Positions 49,387-58,219 are shown, numbered from the stretch's first letter. The stretch is 64,000 nucleotides of DNA from Saccharopolyspora gregorii (GCF_024734405.1 NZ_CP059556.1:1674001-1738000); one strand, 5' to 3'. The notes: generated by a model not told the origin, from the letters alone. A program made the numbers and translations.

Positions 49387-50634
49387 GTGGTCCGGCGGGT
49401 ATCGTCGCAGGACGTGGCCGCCGATCCCGCTCGTCCGGTGCCCGATCCGGGGCACGCGATCACGCATTCGCTGGCGGCGGCCCGGCTCGGGGACGCCGAG
49501 GCGCTCGCCGGCCGGTTGATGGGCGCGATCTTCACCGACAATCCGGAGTGGACCGACTACCGCCCGGTGCCCCGCGAGGACCTCTACGACGGCTGCCGCC
49601 GCTACCTGCAACGGGTCCTGGAGATCCTCAGCGGTGCCGCGGGCGACCCGGACGGCGACGACGTGGCCGCGGAGATCGGCCGCCGCCGCGCCGAACAGGG
49701 CGTGCCGCTGGAGGTCATGCTGCGCACCTTCCGGCTCGGCGGCCGGATCGTGTGGGAGGCCATCGTCGAGCAGGCGCACGCCGATCGCGCCGATCCGGAC
49801 GTGGTGCTGGGCGCGGCGACGTCGATGTGGACGGTGATCGACGGGCTGTCCTCGACGCTGTCCACCTCGTACCGCAACACCGAGCTGGAGCGGCTGCGCC
49901 GCGACGACCAGCGCAGGCACGCGCTGGTGGAGGACCTGCTCAGCGGCCGCGCCCGGGACGCCGCCTTCGCGCAGCGGACCGCGAAGGAGCTGGACCTGCC
50001 CACCGGCGGCCGCTACCTGGTCGTGGTCGCCGAGATGCGCGCCGACGGCAGCTTCGCGCTCAGCGGCCAGCACGATGCGTTGGGCGGGGTGCACATCCGA
50101 TCGGTGTGGCAAGTGCGCGCGGACACACTGGTGGGGCTGGTGGCGCTGGAGCAGCGGGACCCGGCGGGTGCCTTGGACGTGCTGCGGCCGCTGGCGCGCG
50201 GCCGGGTCGCGGCCTCGCCGGAGGTGCGCGGGCTGGCCGAGGTGGGGCTGGCCCACCAGCTCGCGGTCACCGCGATGGGCACCGTCCCGCACGGGGCGGC
50301 GCAGCTGGTGTCGCTGGACCGGCACTACCCGGAGGCGCTGCTGGTGCAGTCCCCTGAGCTGGCACGACGCCTGCTGGACTCGCAGCTGGGGCCGTTGCTG
50401 GAGCTGCCGGTCAAGGAGCGGGACATGCTGCTGGAGACGCTGACCGCGTGGCTGGAGGAGAACTGCTCCACGGCGAACGCGGCGCTGCGGCTGCACTGCC
50501 ACCGCAACACGGTGCTCAACCGGCTGCACCGGATCAGCACCTTGATCGGGCGGTCGCTGCAGGGCCGGGCCGCGTACGTGTCGCTGTCGCTGGCGCTGTC
50601 GGCACTACACCTGCGGGACGGGCTGCGCGACTGA
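49387..50634 (+). CDS. PucR-family (CdaR-type) transcriptional regulator
   Basis: 415 residues: N-terminal RsbRD-like helical domain (ALAGRLMGAIFTDNPEW, PLEVMLRTFRLGGRIVWEAIV), a GGDEF-like middle (about 175-300) and the C-terminal HTH_30 motif MLLETLTAWLEENCSTANAALRLHCHRNTVLNRLHRIS (about 350-390). GTG 49387 used; GTG 49414 is also possible. It lies upstream of the pyruvate dehydrogenase operon on the same strand, nearly 300 bases away, and could regulate it. Confidence 0.85.
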   Translation: MVRRVSSQDVAADPARPVPDPGHAITHSLAAARLGDAEALAGRLMGAIFTDNPEWTDYRPVPREDLYDGCRRYLQRVLEILSGAAGDPDGDDVAAEIGRRRAEQGVPLEVMLRTFRLGGRIVWEAIVEQAHADRADPDVVLGAATSMWTVIDGLSSTLSTSYRNTELERLRRDDQRRHALVEDLLSGRARDAAFAQRTAKELDLPTGGRYLVVVAEMRADGSFALSGQHDALGGVHIRSVWQVRADTLVGLVALEQRDPAGALDVLRPLARGRVAASPEVRGLAEVGLAHQLAVTAMGTVPHGAAQLVSLDRHYPEALLVQSPELARRLLDSQLGPLLELPVKERDMLLETLTAWLEENCSTANAALRLHCHRNTVLNRLHRISTLIGRSLQGRAAYVSLSLALSALHLRDGLRD

Positions 50635-50708
50635 GCCGCGGAACGAATTTTTCGCGTTTTTCCGCTATCCGCGAGGGGCACGGGTTTTCCGGGGTCGCGC
50701 GCGCTAGG

Positions 50709-50844
50709 ATCTCACCGACCGTGAGATTCGATCACCTGGAGTGCTGACCGAGGCCGAGATTGTGCGGAGTGCACAGCGACCGTCGTCGAAGTCTGGGCGG
50801 TCGCGCATAGCGCCGAAGTGGCAGCGCTCACGACACTCTGAGTG
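50709..50844. promoter_or_regulatory. Inverted repeats upstream of the pyruvate dehydrogenase operon
   Basis: Three symmetrical sites precede lpdA: ATCTCAC-N5-GTGAGAT (50709-50727), TGTGC-N5-GCACA (50761-50775) and CACTC-T-GAGTG (50834-50844). The first two share a 5-base spacer and are likely protein-binding sites. The protein is not known; candidates are the nearby PucR and FCD-type GntR regulators or a Crp-type protein. Confidence 0.5.
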
Positions 50845-50930
50845 AGAATCACCCGATATTCACCCGGCTGCGAACCCGCCCGATGGCGCGGTGTCGTCAG
50901 GGCCGGCGCGGCTCGAAGGAGCACATCGAA

Positions 50931-52397
50931 GTGCAGGAATACGACCTCCTCGTAGTGGGCGGCGGCCCCGGCGGTTACGTCGCCGCGATCCGGGCCGCGC
51001 AGCGCGGCCTCAAGGTGGCCGTGGTCGAGAAGGAACGGCCCGGTGGCGTCTGCCTGAACTGGGGCTGCATCCCGACCAAGGCGATGCTGCGTTCCGCCGA
51101 GGTCTACGAGACGGTGCTGCACGCCGCGGACTTCGGCATCCGCGCGGAGAACGTGGGCCTGGACTACGACGCCATCACCCGCCGCAAGGACGGCGTGGTG
51201 AAGGGCCTGACCGACGGCGTCGCGGGCCTGCTCAAGGCGAACGGCGTCACCGTCGTCAACGGCCACGCCAAGTTCACCGGCCCGACCACCGTCGACGTGT
51301 ACGCGGTCGGCGAGTCTGCGCTCGGCGCGAACGGCCCGCGCTACGCCGCCGAGCCCGCGGGCGACGAGCCCGTCGACCGGATCAGCGCGCGCGACGTCGT
51401 CGTCGCGACCGGTTCGGTCCCGGTCCAGCTGCCGCTGCCCGGCGCGGAGCTGCCCGGCGTGATCACCTCCGACGGCGCGTTCGGCCTCACCGAGGTGCCC
51501 GGCAAGCTCGCCGTCATCGGCGGCAGCGCGGTCGGCGCCGAGTGGGCGAGCCTGTTCAACGCCCTCGGCAGCGAGGTCACCATCATCGAGATGCAGCCGA
51601 CGCTGGTGCCCGCCGAGGACGCCGAGATCGGCAAGGCCCTCGGCCGCTCCTTCTCCAAGCGCGGCGTGCAGGTGCTCACCGGCGCCACCGTCTCCAAGAT
51701 CGAGGAGGGCGGGAAGGACGCCGCCCTGAAGGTCTCGGTGGACGGCGCGAAGGTCTCCGAGGTCGACGCGGACGTGGTGCTGGTCGGCGTGGGCCGCAAG
51801 CCCAACACCGCATCCCTGGACCTGGCCGCCGCCGGCGTCGAGGTCGACGGCCGCGGGTTCGTGCAGGTCGACGAGAAGCTGCGCACCAACGTCGAGCACG
51901 TCTACGCGATCGGCGACGTCACCGGCAAGGCGCTGCTCGCGCACGTCGCCTCGCACCAGGGCGTCGTGGCCGCCGAGACCATCGCGGGCCACCACGCCTC
52001 GATCGACTACAACGTGATCCCGGCCGCGACGTTCACCCACCCGGAGATCGCCAGCGTCGGGCTGACCGAGAAGCAGGCCACCGAGGCCGGTCACCAGGTG
52101 GTGGCCGCGAAGTTCCCGTTCGCCGCGCTGGGCCGCGCCCAGACCTTCGGCGACACCGAGGGCTTCATGAAGATCGTGGCGGGGGAGCAGTACGGCGAGG
52201 TCCTCGGCGTGCACGTGTTCGGCCCGTCCGCCAGCGACCTGATCACCGAGGGCGCGCTCGCGATCACCTTGGAGGCGACGCTCGACGAGCTCGCCGAGAC
52301 GATCCACGCGCACCCGACGCTCGGCGAGATCGGCATGGAGGCGGCGATGACCGCCCTCGGCCTGCCGGTGCACACCGCCCCGCCGAAGAAGCGTTGA
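50931..52397 (+). CDS. lpdA: Dihydrolipoyl dehydrogenase (E3)
   Basis: 488 residues. Reoxidises dihydrolipoyl-E2 with NAD. Seen: FAD motif LLVVGGGPGGYVAA (6-19), redox pair C41-x4-C46 (GGVCLNWGCIPTK), the NAD motif KLAVIGGSAVGAEWASLF, the second FAD block VEHVYAIGDVTG, and the C-terminal catalytic His in IHAHPTLGEIG. GTG 50931 with AAGGAG nine bases before is chosen over the ATG at 50883. First gene of the PDH operon. Confidence 0.95.
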   Translation: MQEYDLLVVGGGPGGYVAAIRAAQRGLKVAVVEKERPGGVCLNWGCIPTKAMLRSAEVYETVLHAADFGIRAENVGLDYDAITRRKDGVVKGLTDGVAGLLKANGVTVVNGHAKFTGPTTVDVYAVGESALGANGPRYAAEPAGDEPVDRISARDVVVATGSVPVQLPLPGAELPGVITSDGAFGLTEVPGKLAVIGGSAVGAEWASLFNALGSEVTIIEMQPTLVPAEDAEIGKALGRSFSKRGVQVLTGATVSKIEEGGKDAALKVSVDGAKVSEVDADVVLVGVGRKPNTASLDLAAAGVEVDGRGFVQVDEKLRTNVEHVYAIGDVTGKALLAHVASHQGVVAAETIAGHHASIDYNVIPAATFTHPEIASVGLTEKQATEAGHQVVAAKFPFAALGRAQTFGDTEGFMKIVAGEQYGEVLGVHVFGPSASDLITEGALAITLEATLDELAETIHAHPTLGEIGMEAAMTALGLPVHTAPPKKR

Positions 52398-52435
52398 TCC
52401 CCCCGTTCCGCTCCTCGCACCGAAAGGGTTCCGTG

Positions 52436-53533
52436 ATGGCTGAGACCGCGACCCGCACCAAGCCCGCCACCCGCGCGAAGTCGACCCGCCGCAGCACGGC
52501 GAAGTCGGCCAAGTCCGGCGCGTTCTCCGGCGAGTCGGCCGAGCTGCTGCGCGGCTACTTCCAGCAGATGACGCTGATCCGCCGCTTCGAGGAGCGGGCC
52601 GCGCAGGGCTACACCCAGGCCAAGATCGGTGGCTACTGCCACCTGAACCTGGGCGAGGAGGCCACCGTCGTCGGCCTGATGTCGGCGCTGCGCAAGACGG
52701 ACCTGCTGTTCACGAACTACCGCGAGCACGGCTACGCGCTGGCCAAGGGCATCGAGCCCGGCCGCGTGATGGCCGAGCTGTACGGCCGCACCACCGGCAC
52801 CTCCAAGGGCTGGGGCGGCTCGATGCACATGTTCGACGTGGAGGCCGGGCTGCTCGGCGGCTACGGCATCGTCGGCGGCCAGATCCCGCTGGCGACCGGC
52901 GCGGCGATGGCCATCGACTACCGCGGCGGCGACCAGGTCGTGATGTGCCAGATGGGCGACGGCACCACCAACATCGGTGCGTTCCACGAGGCGCTGAACA
53001 TCGCGGCGCTGTGGAACCTGCCGGTCGTGTTCGTCGTGGTGAACAACTTCCTGGGCATGGGCACCACGGTGGAGAAGTCCTCCGCGGAGTCCGAGCTGTA
53101 CAAGCGCGCGTCCGCGTACCGGATGCACGGCGAGCGCGTGGACGGCAACGACGTGCTGGCGGTCCGCGACGCGGCGACGCGCCTGGTGGAGCGGGCCCGC
53201 GAGTCGGGCGGCCCGGCGCTGCTGGAGGCGGTCAGCCACCGCCTCAAGGGCCACTCGGTGGTCGACCCGGCGAAGTACCGCAGCGAGGAGTCGGTGCAGG
53301 AGGCCCGCGAGCACGACCCGGTGGTGAACTTCCGGGCGCGGCTGGTCGAGGCCGGTGTGCTCGACGAGGACGGCGCGCAGGAGATCGAGCGGCTCGCGCA
53401 GGCCGACGCGGACGCGGCGGTGGCCTTCGCCGACGACAGCCCGCACCCCGAGGTCTCGACGCTGTTCGACTACACCTACGCCACCCCGGTCGCCAACGAC
53501 TCCCGCCGGCTGCCCGCCGACCCGGTGTTCTGA
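52436..53533 (+). CDS. pdhA: Pyruvate dehydrogenase E1 component, alpha subunit
   Basis: 365 residues. Thiamine-diphosphate motif GDGTTNIGAFHEALNIAALWNLPVVFVVVNN (about 178-208), YREHGYALAKG, WGGSMHMFDV, and HRLKGHSVVDPAKYR, the phosphorylation-loop equivalent. A disordered Lys/Thr/Ala N-terminus (1-30) is unusual but common in actinomycete homologues. Decarboxylates pyruvate together with PdhB. Starts 38 bases after lpdA. A branched-chain E1 alpha is the alternative; PDH is preferred from the E2 below. Confidence 0.9.
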   Translation: MAETATRTKPATRAKSTRRSTAKSAKSGAFSGESAELLRGYFQQMTLIRRFEERAAQGYTQAKIGGYCHLNLGEEATVVGLMSALRKTDLLFTNYREHGYALAKGIEPGRVMAELYGRTTGTSKGWGGSMHMFDVEAGLLGGYGIVGGQIPLATGAAMAIDYRGGDQVVMCQMGDGTTNIGAFHEALNIAALWNLPVVFVVVNNFLGMGTTVEKSSAESELYKRASAYRMHGERVDGNDVLAVRDAATRLVERARESGGPALLEAVSHRLKGHSVVDPAKYRSEESVQEAREHDPVVNFRARLVEAGVLDEDGAQEIERLAQADADAAVAFADDSPHPEVSTLFDYTYATPVANDSRRLPADPVF

Positions 53534-53626
53534 GGCGACCCACCCCTTCCTTCCGAGTCGCCGCGCGGCGCTCGGCGGTGACCCCGCCGGGTGCCGCCGG
53601 TGGCATGTCTTCTGGAGAAACGACTC

Positions 53627-54622
53627 TTGGCCGTCATCACCTACCGCCAGGCGCTGCACGACACCCTGCGCGACGAGATGCACCGCGACGACGACGTGTT
53701 CCTCATCGGTGAGGAGATCGGCGTCTTCGAGGGCTCCTACAAGATCACCGCCGGGCTGCTGCAGGAGTTCGGCGAGAAGCGGGTGCGCGACACCCCGATC
53801 GCGGAGGAGGGCTTCGTCGGTGCCGCGGTGGGCGCCGCGATGCTGGGGCTGCGCCCGGTCGTGGAGCTCATGACGATCAACTTCTCGCTGGTGGCGCTGG
53901 ACCAGATCGTCAACCACGCGGCGAAGATCTACGGCATGTTCGGCGGCCAGACCAGCGTGCCGATGGTGCTGCGCACGCCCGGTGGCGGCGGCCAGCAGCT
54001 GGGTGCGACGCACTCGCAGAACATCGAGCTGTACTACGCGTTCGTGCCGGGCCTGAAGGTCGTGGCGCCGAGCACGCCCGCGGATGCCAAGGCGCTGCTG
54101 CTGGCCTCCATCCGGGACGACGACCCGGTGCTGTTCCTGGAGAACCTGGCGCTCTACAACACCAAGGGCGAGGTCCCGGACCACGTGGAGCCCGCCGAGA
54201 TCGGCAAGGCCGCGGTGACCCGCGAGGGCAGCGACATCACGATCATCGGCTACTCGCGGATGGCGGGGGTGGCCACCCAGGTCGCGGAGAAGCTGCACGA
54301 CGAGGACGGCATCAACGCGGAGGTCGTGGACCTGCGCAGCCTGCGCCCGCTGGACCGGGAGACGATCGTGAACTCGGTGCGCAAGACCGGGTGCGCGGTG
54401 GTCGCCGAGGACGACTGGCTGACCTACGGGATCGGTGCGGAGATCGCCGCCTCCATCTCGGACGGCGCGTTCGACTACCTGGACGCCCCGGTGCGCCGCG
54501 TCGCGGCCGCGGAGGTGCCGCTGCCGTACGCGAAGCCGCTGGAGCGGGCCGCGCTGCCGTCCGCCGAGTCGCTCACGACGGCCGTGCGCGAGACTCTCGA
54601 CGCCGTCGGCCGCCGCCGCTGA
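53627..54622 (+). CDS. pdhB: Pyruvate dehydrogenase E1 component, beta subunit
   Basis: 331 residues, transketolase-like pyrimidine domain: ALHDTLRDEMHRDDDVFLIGEEIGVFEGSYKITAGL, RVRDTPIAEEGFVGAAVGAAMLGLRPVVE and PGGGGQQLGATHSQNIE, then DDPVLFLEN and the C-terminal transketolase domain. The start is a TTG at 53627, preceded by GGAGAAA; no ATG/GTG in frame is closer to the conserved N-terminus. Third gene of the operon; pairs with PdhA. Confidence 0.92.
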   Translation: MAVITYRQALHDTLRDEMHRDDDVFLIGEEIGVFEGSYKITAGLLQEFGEKRVRDTPIAEEGFVGAAVGAAMLGLRPVVELMTINFSLVALDQIVNHAAKIYGMFGGQTSVPMVLRTPGGGGQQLGATHSQNIELYYAFVPGLKVVAPSTPADAKALLLASIRDDDPVLFLENLALYNTKGEVPDHVEPAEIGKAAVTREGSDITIIGYSRMAGVATQVAEKLHDEDGINAEVVDLRSLRPLDRETIVNSVRKTGCAVVAEDDWLTYGIGAEIAASISDGAFDYLDAPVRRVAAAEVPLPYAKPLERAALPSAESLTTAVRETLDAVGRRR

Positions 54623-54714
54623 GCTCGACCTGGGTCGTGCGTTCGGGTCGGACCCCGGGAGCCACGACGAGCCGGTTCACCATGAAGTCTTGAGAGTTCC
54701 CGAGGAATGTGCAG

Positions 54715-55977
54715 ATGACTGAGATCCAGATGCCCCGCCTGTCCGACACCATGGAGGAAGGCGTCATCGCCGCCTGGCGCAAGAAGGTGGGCGATTCGAT
54801 CGAGCGCGGCGAGGTCGTCGCGGACATCGAGACCGACAAGGCCATCATGGAGCTGGAGGCCTTCGACGCAGGCGTGCTGGAGAAGCTGCTGGTCGAGGAG
54901 GGGCAGACGGTTCCGATCGGCACGCCGATCGCCGTGGTGGGCGACGGTTCGGGCGCTGCGGCGGAGTCGGCGGCCGCCCCGGCCCCGGCCGCGGAGAAGC
55001 CGGCCGAAGCTGCCCCGGCCGCTGCTCCGGCCGAGCCCGCCGAGCCCGCTGAACCGACGAACGGCAGCTCGGTCGCCGAGGGTTCCAAGCCGAAGGCGTC
55101 GCCGCTGGCGAAGGCCGTGGCGAAGGACCTGGGCGTGGATCTCGCCGCGGTGCGGGGTTCCGGTCCCGGTGGCCGGATCATCCGCGCCGACATCGAGGCC
55201 GCGGCGTCCTCCGCCCCGGCTCCGGCGGCCGCCCCGGCTCCGGCCGCGCCCGCTCCGGCTCCGGTCCAGCAGGTGGCGACTCCGGCGGACGCCGAGGAGG
55301 TGCCGCTGAGCAACATCCGCAAGGTCACCGCCAAGCGGCTCACCGAGAGCAAGCAGCAGGCCCCGCACTTCTACCTGACCAGCGCGATCGACGTGACCGA
55401 GCTGGTCGCGTTCCGCGCGCAGCTCAACGAGCGGCTGCAGGCGGCGGGCGGCCCGAAGGTCAGCATCAACGACCTGGTGGTGAAGGCGGTCGCCACGGCG
55501 CTGCGCGCGAACCCGTCGGTGAACGTGTCCTTCGGCGGCGACAAGCTGATCAAGCACAAGCGGATCAACCTGGGCGTCGCGGTGGCCATCGAGGACGGGC
55601 TGATCGTGCCGGTCATCCCGGACGCGGACCGCAAGAGCGTTTCGGAGATCGCCACCGAGGGCCGGGAGAAGGCCGGGCGCGCCCGCGAGGGCAAGCTGAA
55701 GCTGGACGAGATGTCCGGTGGCACCTTCACCATCTCGAACCTGGGCATGTTCGGCATCGAGCAGTTCTCCGCGGTGATCAACCCGCCGGAGGCGGGAATC
55801 CTCGCGGTGGGTGCGGCCAAGGACGAGCTGCAGCTGCGCGACGGCGAGGTGGTGGCCCGCAAGATCCTGCGGGTGACGCTGTCCGCCGACCACCGCGCGA
55901 TCGACGGTGCCGTGGGTGCCGCGTTCCTGCAGCAGTTCACCGCGCTGCTGGAGGACCCGCTGCGCATCATCGCCTGA
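54715..55977 (+). CDS. pdhC: Dihydrolipoamide acetyltransferase (E2)
   Basis: 420 residues: one lipoyl domain (about 1-78, lipoyl Lys42 in ETDKAIMEL), an Ala/Pro linker, the E1/E3-binding domain (SPLAKAVAKDLGVDLAAVRGSGPGGRII, about 125-155), a second linker and the catalytic domain with DHRAIDGAVG (His393, Asp397). ATG 54715 has GAGGAA seven bases before; GTG 54709 is also possible. Last gene of the operon, followed by a strong terminator. Confidence 0.93.
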   Translation: MTEIQMPRLSDTMEEGVIAAWRKKVGDSIERGEVVADIETDKAIMELEAFDAGVLEKLLVEEGQTVPIGTPIAVVGDGSGAAAESAAAPAPAAEKPAEAAPAAAPAEPAEPAEPTNGSSVAEGSKPKASPLAKAVAKDLGVDLAAVRGSGPGGRIIRADIEAAASSAPAPAAAPAPAAPAPAPVQQVATPADAEEVPLSNIRKVTAKRLTESKQQAPHFYLTSAIDVTELVAFRAQLNERLQAAGGPKVSINDLVVKAVATALRANPSVNVSFGGDKLIKHKRINLGVAVAIEDGLIVPVIPDADRKSVSEIATEGREKAGRAREGKLKLDEMSGGTFTISNLGMFGIEQFSAVINPPEAGILAVGAAKDELQLRDGEVVARKILRVTLSADHRAIDGAVGAAFLQQFTALLEDPLRIIA

Positions 55978-55988
55978 CGCGCGAACTC

Positions 55989-56031
55989 CGACGGCCCGCC
56001 CGCCCCGTGCTCCGGGGTGGGCGGGCCGTCG
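55989..56031 (+). terminator. Terminator of the pyruvate dehydrogenase operon
   Basis: Long GC-rich inverted repeat: left arm 55989-56007, right arm 56013-56031, paired almost throughout with a single bulge and a 5-base loop, 11 bases past the pdhC stop. Confidence 0.85.
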
Positions 56032-56112
56032 CTCGTTCCAGGTGAGTGGCCCACCAGCCCGGTCTCGTTGGTCGAGCGGGCCGCTCACCTGATCGGAGTT
56101 CCAGGGGTCCGG

Positions 56113-57198
56113 TCAGAGCTCCAGGGGCCAGCGGTGGCGGCCGGTGCTGATCCGGTGGGTGCCGTCGGGGTGGACGGTGAGCGTGCAGCGATCGGGGGTG
56201 GGACGACCGGCGTCCCGCCACCAGGCGTGCGCGGCTTCGACCTCGTTCCAGAGCTCGCGCGGCCCGAGCTGCAGCACCGGCCACGGGTGCTCGTCGCGGA
56301 TCATGCCGACGCGCGCCCACGATCCGGTGCGGCGGTCGTGCAGTTCGACGTCGCGGTGCCGCTCGTCGCGGTCCTCGACGGTGAGGTGGCAGTGCGGCAC
56401 CCGGAGCCCGATGGTGAAGGCGGCGCGGGAGAACTCGACCACCTCGTACAGCTCCGGCCCGCGCAGCGCGGTGCTGCTGCGCCGCGCCGCGCGGAGTTCG
56501 TCCTCGTCCGGTTCGAGGCGGTGCCTGCGCTGCTGCCGCAGCCGCATGAACGAGAGCCGCGTGCCGCAGCGCCCGGTGGCCGAGCCGTCCGGCCGCACTT
56601 CCAGTCTGGTGAGCGCGTCTTCGCCGTAGTCGGTTCCCCACGGCAGCAGCACCAGTCCGCCGACGCGGGTCTGCTCGATCCAGGCACGCGGGACGGTGCG
56701 CGCCGAGGCCGTGGCGATGACCCGGTCGTACGGCGCACCGGACGGGTGCCCGGCCGCGCCGTCGCCGGTGATCACGTCCACGTCGCGACCGGTGGCGGCG
56801 AGCACGTCCCGGGCTCGGGCGGCGAGTCCCGGGTCGATCTCCACCGAGGTCACCTGGCCGTGCGGGCCCACCCGGTCGCGCAGCAGCGCGGCGTTCCACC
56901 CGGTGCCGGTGCCGATCTCCAGGACGCGCAGGCCCGGTCGCAGGTCCAGCGCGTCGAGCATCTCGGCGACGAGCGAAGGCTTGCTGCACGAGCTCGTCGG
57001 CGTCCGCGCGTCGCCGCCGGGTTCGCCGTCCGCGACCTGCGTCACGACCGGTTCGTCGGCGTCGACCAGCGCGTGCCAGCGCGCGGGTTCCCGGTGGAGG
57101 GAGACCGGGGTGAAACCGTCCGATTCGGGGTCGTCGTCCCAGACCACCGGCGGGATGAATGCGCCGCGCGAGGCGGGGAGCGGAGCCTGTTCGCCCAC
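56113..57198 (-). CDS. PIMT-type O-methyltransferase, probable RiPP aspartimide-forming enzyme
   Basis: 361 residues. N-terminal two thirds match protein-L-isoaspartate O-methyltransferase: TSSCSKPSLVAEMLDAL (substrate loop, 68-84), SAM motif VLEIGTGTGWN (92-102), VTSVEIDPGLAARARDVL and ITGDGAAGHP...YDRVIAT. Canonical PIMTs are about 200-230 residues; this one has about 130 extra C-terminal residues, as in RiPP-associated PIMTs that bind a precursor peptide. It starts (GTG 57198) six bases after a 38-residue Asp-rich peptide gene. It would methylate one Asp of the peptide, which then cyclises to aspartimide. Simple protein repair is the alternative. Confidence 0.8.
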   Translation of the reverse strand: MGEQAPLPASRGAFIPPVVWDDDPESDGFTPVSLHREPARWHALVDADEPVVTQVADGEPGGDARTPTSSCSKPSLVAEMLDALDLRPGLRVLEIGTGTGWNAALLRDRVGPHGQVTSVEIDPGLAARARDVLAATGRDVDVITGDGAAGHPSGAPYDRVIATASARTVPRAWIEQTRVGGLVLLPWGTDYGEDALTRLEVRPDGSATGRCGTRLSFMRLRQQRRHRLEPDEDELRAARRSSTALRGPELYEVVEFSRAAFTIGLRVPHCHLTVEDRDERHRDVELHDRRTGSWARVGMIRDEHPWPVLQLGPRELWNEVEAAHAWWRDAGRPTPDRCTLTVHPDGTHRISTGRHRWPLEL

Positions 57199-57204
57199 TG
57201 CGGA

Positions 57205-57321
57205 CTACTTCTCGCTCTCCGGACCTTCGTGCTTATTTCCGTCGTCGTCCGTTCCCCACGTCTCCCACTTGTCCGGTTGCGGCGTGCCCTGCCCGTCCCG
57301 GTCGGCGTCCCGTCGGCCCAT
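57205..57321 (-). CDS. Short Asp-rich peptide, candidate imiditide-type RiPP precursor
   Basis: 38 codons from ATG 57321 to TAG 57205, with GGAAGGG about eight bases before the ATG. Reads MGRRDADRDGQGTP..., then a segment with two Trp (W19, W22), KWETWGTDDDGNKHEG (18-33), and an acidic end. Seven Asp; two are followed by Gly (D9-G10 and D27-G28), the most cyclisation-prone sequence, and D27-G28 sits in the TDDDGN stretch. No Cys, no signal peptide. Six bases upstream of the PIMT-type methyltransferase, so almost certainly co-translated. Substrate role is inferred from this arrangement. Confidence 0.65.
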   Translation of the reverse strand: MGRRDADRDGQGTPQPDKWETWGTDDDGNKHEGPESEK

Positions 57322-57459
57322 CGTTTCGCCCTTCCTGCGTCGGGAATGCGTCGAATTCCAGGGTGCCGGAGCCGTCGGGCGAGGTGGGAGGTGCTGCGGG
57401 GTGAACCGGTTGGCGAGATCGAGTGCGGTGAACTTCCTTGATCGGCGGGTGGGGGAGTG

Positions 57460-57744
57460 CTATGCCGCTTCGGCGGCGAGCTCGTGGGTGATCAGCGGGG
57501 TCACCTCGATGTCGGCCCAGGGCCAGATCGGCAGGGCGGACAGGATCGCGTGCAGCTGCTCGGCATCGTCGGCGACCCAGACGCCGACGTTGGCCCGCTT
57601 GCCGACGACCGTCCAGAAGTGCCGGATCACGCCGTCGGCGAGCAGTTCGCGGCCGCGCGCCTTCTCGCGGGTGATCACGTCCTCGCGTTCGGCGGCGGGG
57701 AGTTCGAAGACGCGGGCGACGTCGACCTGGACGAGGAATTCCAC
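57460..57744 (-). CDS. Muconolactone delta-isomerase-like protein
   Basis: 94 residues of the muconolactone isomerase (CatC-like) ferredoxin-fold family: MEFLVQVDVARVFELP (first codon GTG), ITREKARGRELLADGVIRHFWTVVGKRANVGVWVADDAEQLH and the C-terminal LPIWPWADIEVTPLITHE. GTG 57744 has AGGAGC upstream. No catA/catB neighbours, so the role is unclear; stand-alone members may act on other lactones. Divergent from an ArsR regulator over a palindrome. Confidence 0.85.
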   Translation of the reverse strand: MEFLVQVDVARVFELPAAEREDVITREKARGRELLADGVIRHFWTVVGKRANVGVWVADDAEQLHAILSALPIWPWADIEVTPLITHELAAEAA

Positions 57745-57804
57745 GGGTGCTCCTGGTTTTGCTGGGGGCCGGGCGGTGCGACGGCCGGGTGCCGCCACCA
57801 TACA

Positions 57805-57825
57805 TCGAAGTTCGACGAACTTCGA
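57805..57825. promoter_or_regulatory. 21-bp palindromic operator, isomerase/arsR
   Basis: Two perfect 10-base arms, TCGAAGTTCG and CGAACTTCGA, around one base, placed midway between the divergent isomerase (start 57744) and ArsR (start 57844) genes. Also 19 bases before the ArsR start, so autorepression is expected. Confidence 0.85.
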
Positions 57826-57843
57826 ACTAGTAGGCTGGAGCGC

Positions 57844-58158
57844 ATGGCGCGCAATCCCGACCATCCGGACCTGCGGGACGTCCGGCTCGACCGGATCTTC
57901 GCCGCGCTCGGCGACCAGGCGCGGCTGCGGATCGTCGCGGTGCTCGCCGACCGCGCCGAGCACCAGCGGGAGGACTTCGCGGTGGAGGTCGGGCCCTCGA
58001 CGCTCAGCCACCACATGAAGGTGCTGCGGGAGGCGGGCCTGGTGCGCTGCCGGTTCGAAGGCACCCGCTGCTTCGTGTCGCTGCGCGCCGACGTGCTCCA
58101 GCGCTACGACCTCGCGCTCGACGGGGTGCTGCGCTCGCTGGAAGAAGAACCGGCCTGA
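57844..58158 (+). CDS. ArsR-family regulator
   Basis: 104 residues, a winged helix throughout: LDRIFAALGDQARLRIVAVLAD, then HQREDFAVEVGPSTLSHHMKVLREAGLVRCRFEGTRCFVSLR, the recognition helix and wing. No metal-binding Cys, so it senses an organic ligand or redox state if anything. ATG 57844. Likely represses the divergent isomerase gene and itself through the 21-bp palindrome, and may also affect the following Ddn-like gene. Confidence 0.9.
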   Translation: MARNPDHPDLRDVRLDRIFAALGDQARLRIVAVLADRAEHQREDFAVEVGPSTLSHHMKVLREAGLVRCRFEGTRCFVSLRADVLQRYDLALDGVLRSLEEEPA

Positions 58159-58219
58159 CCGCGCGAATCCGCGTACGCTCGATCTTCGAACCGCTGGATC
58201 GAGGCGAGGGGGACGCGCC

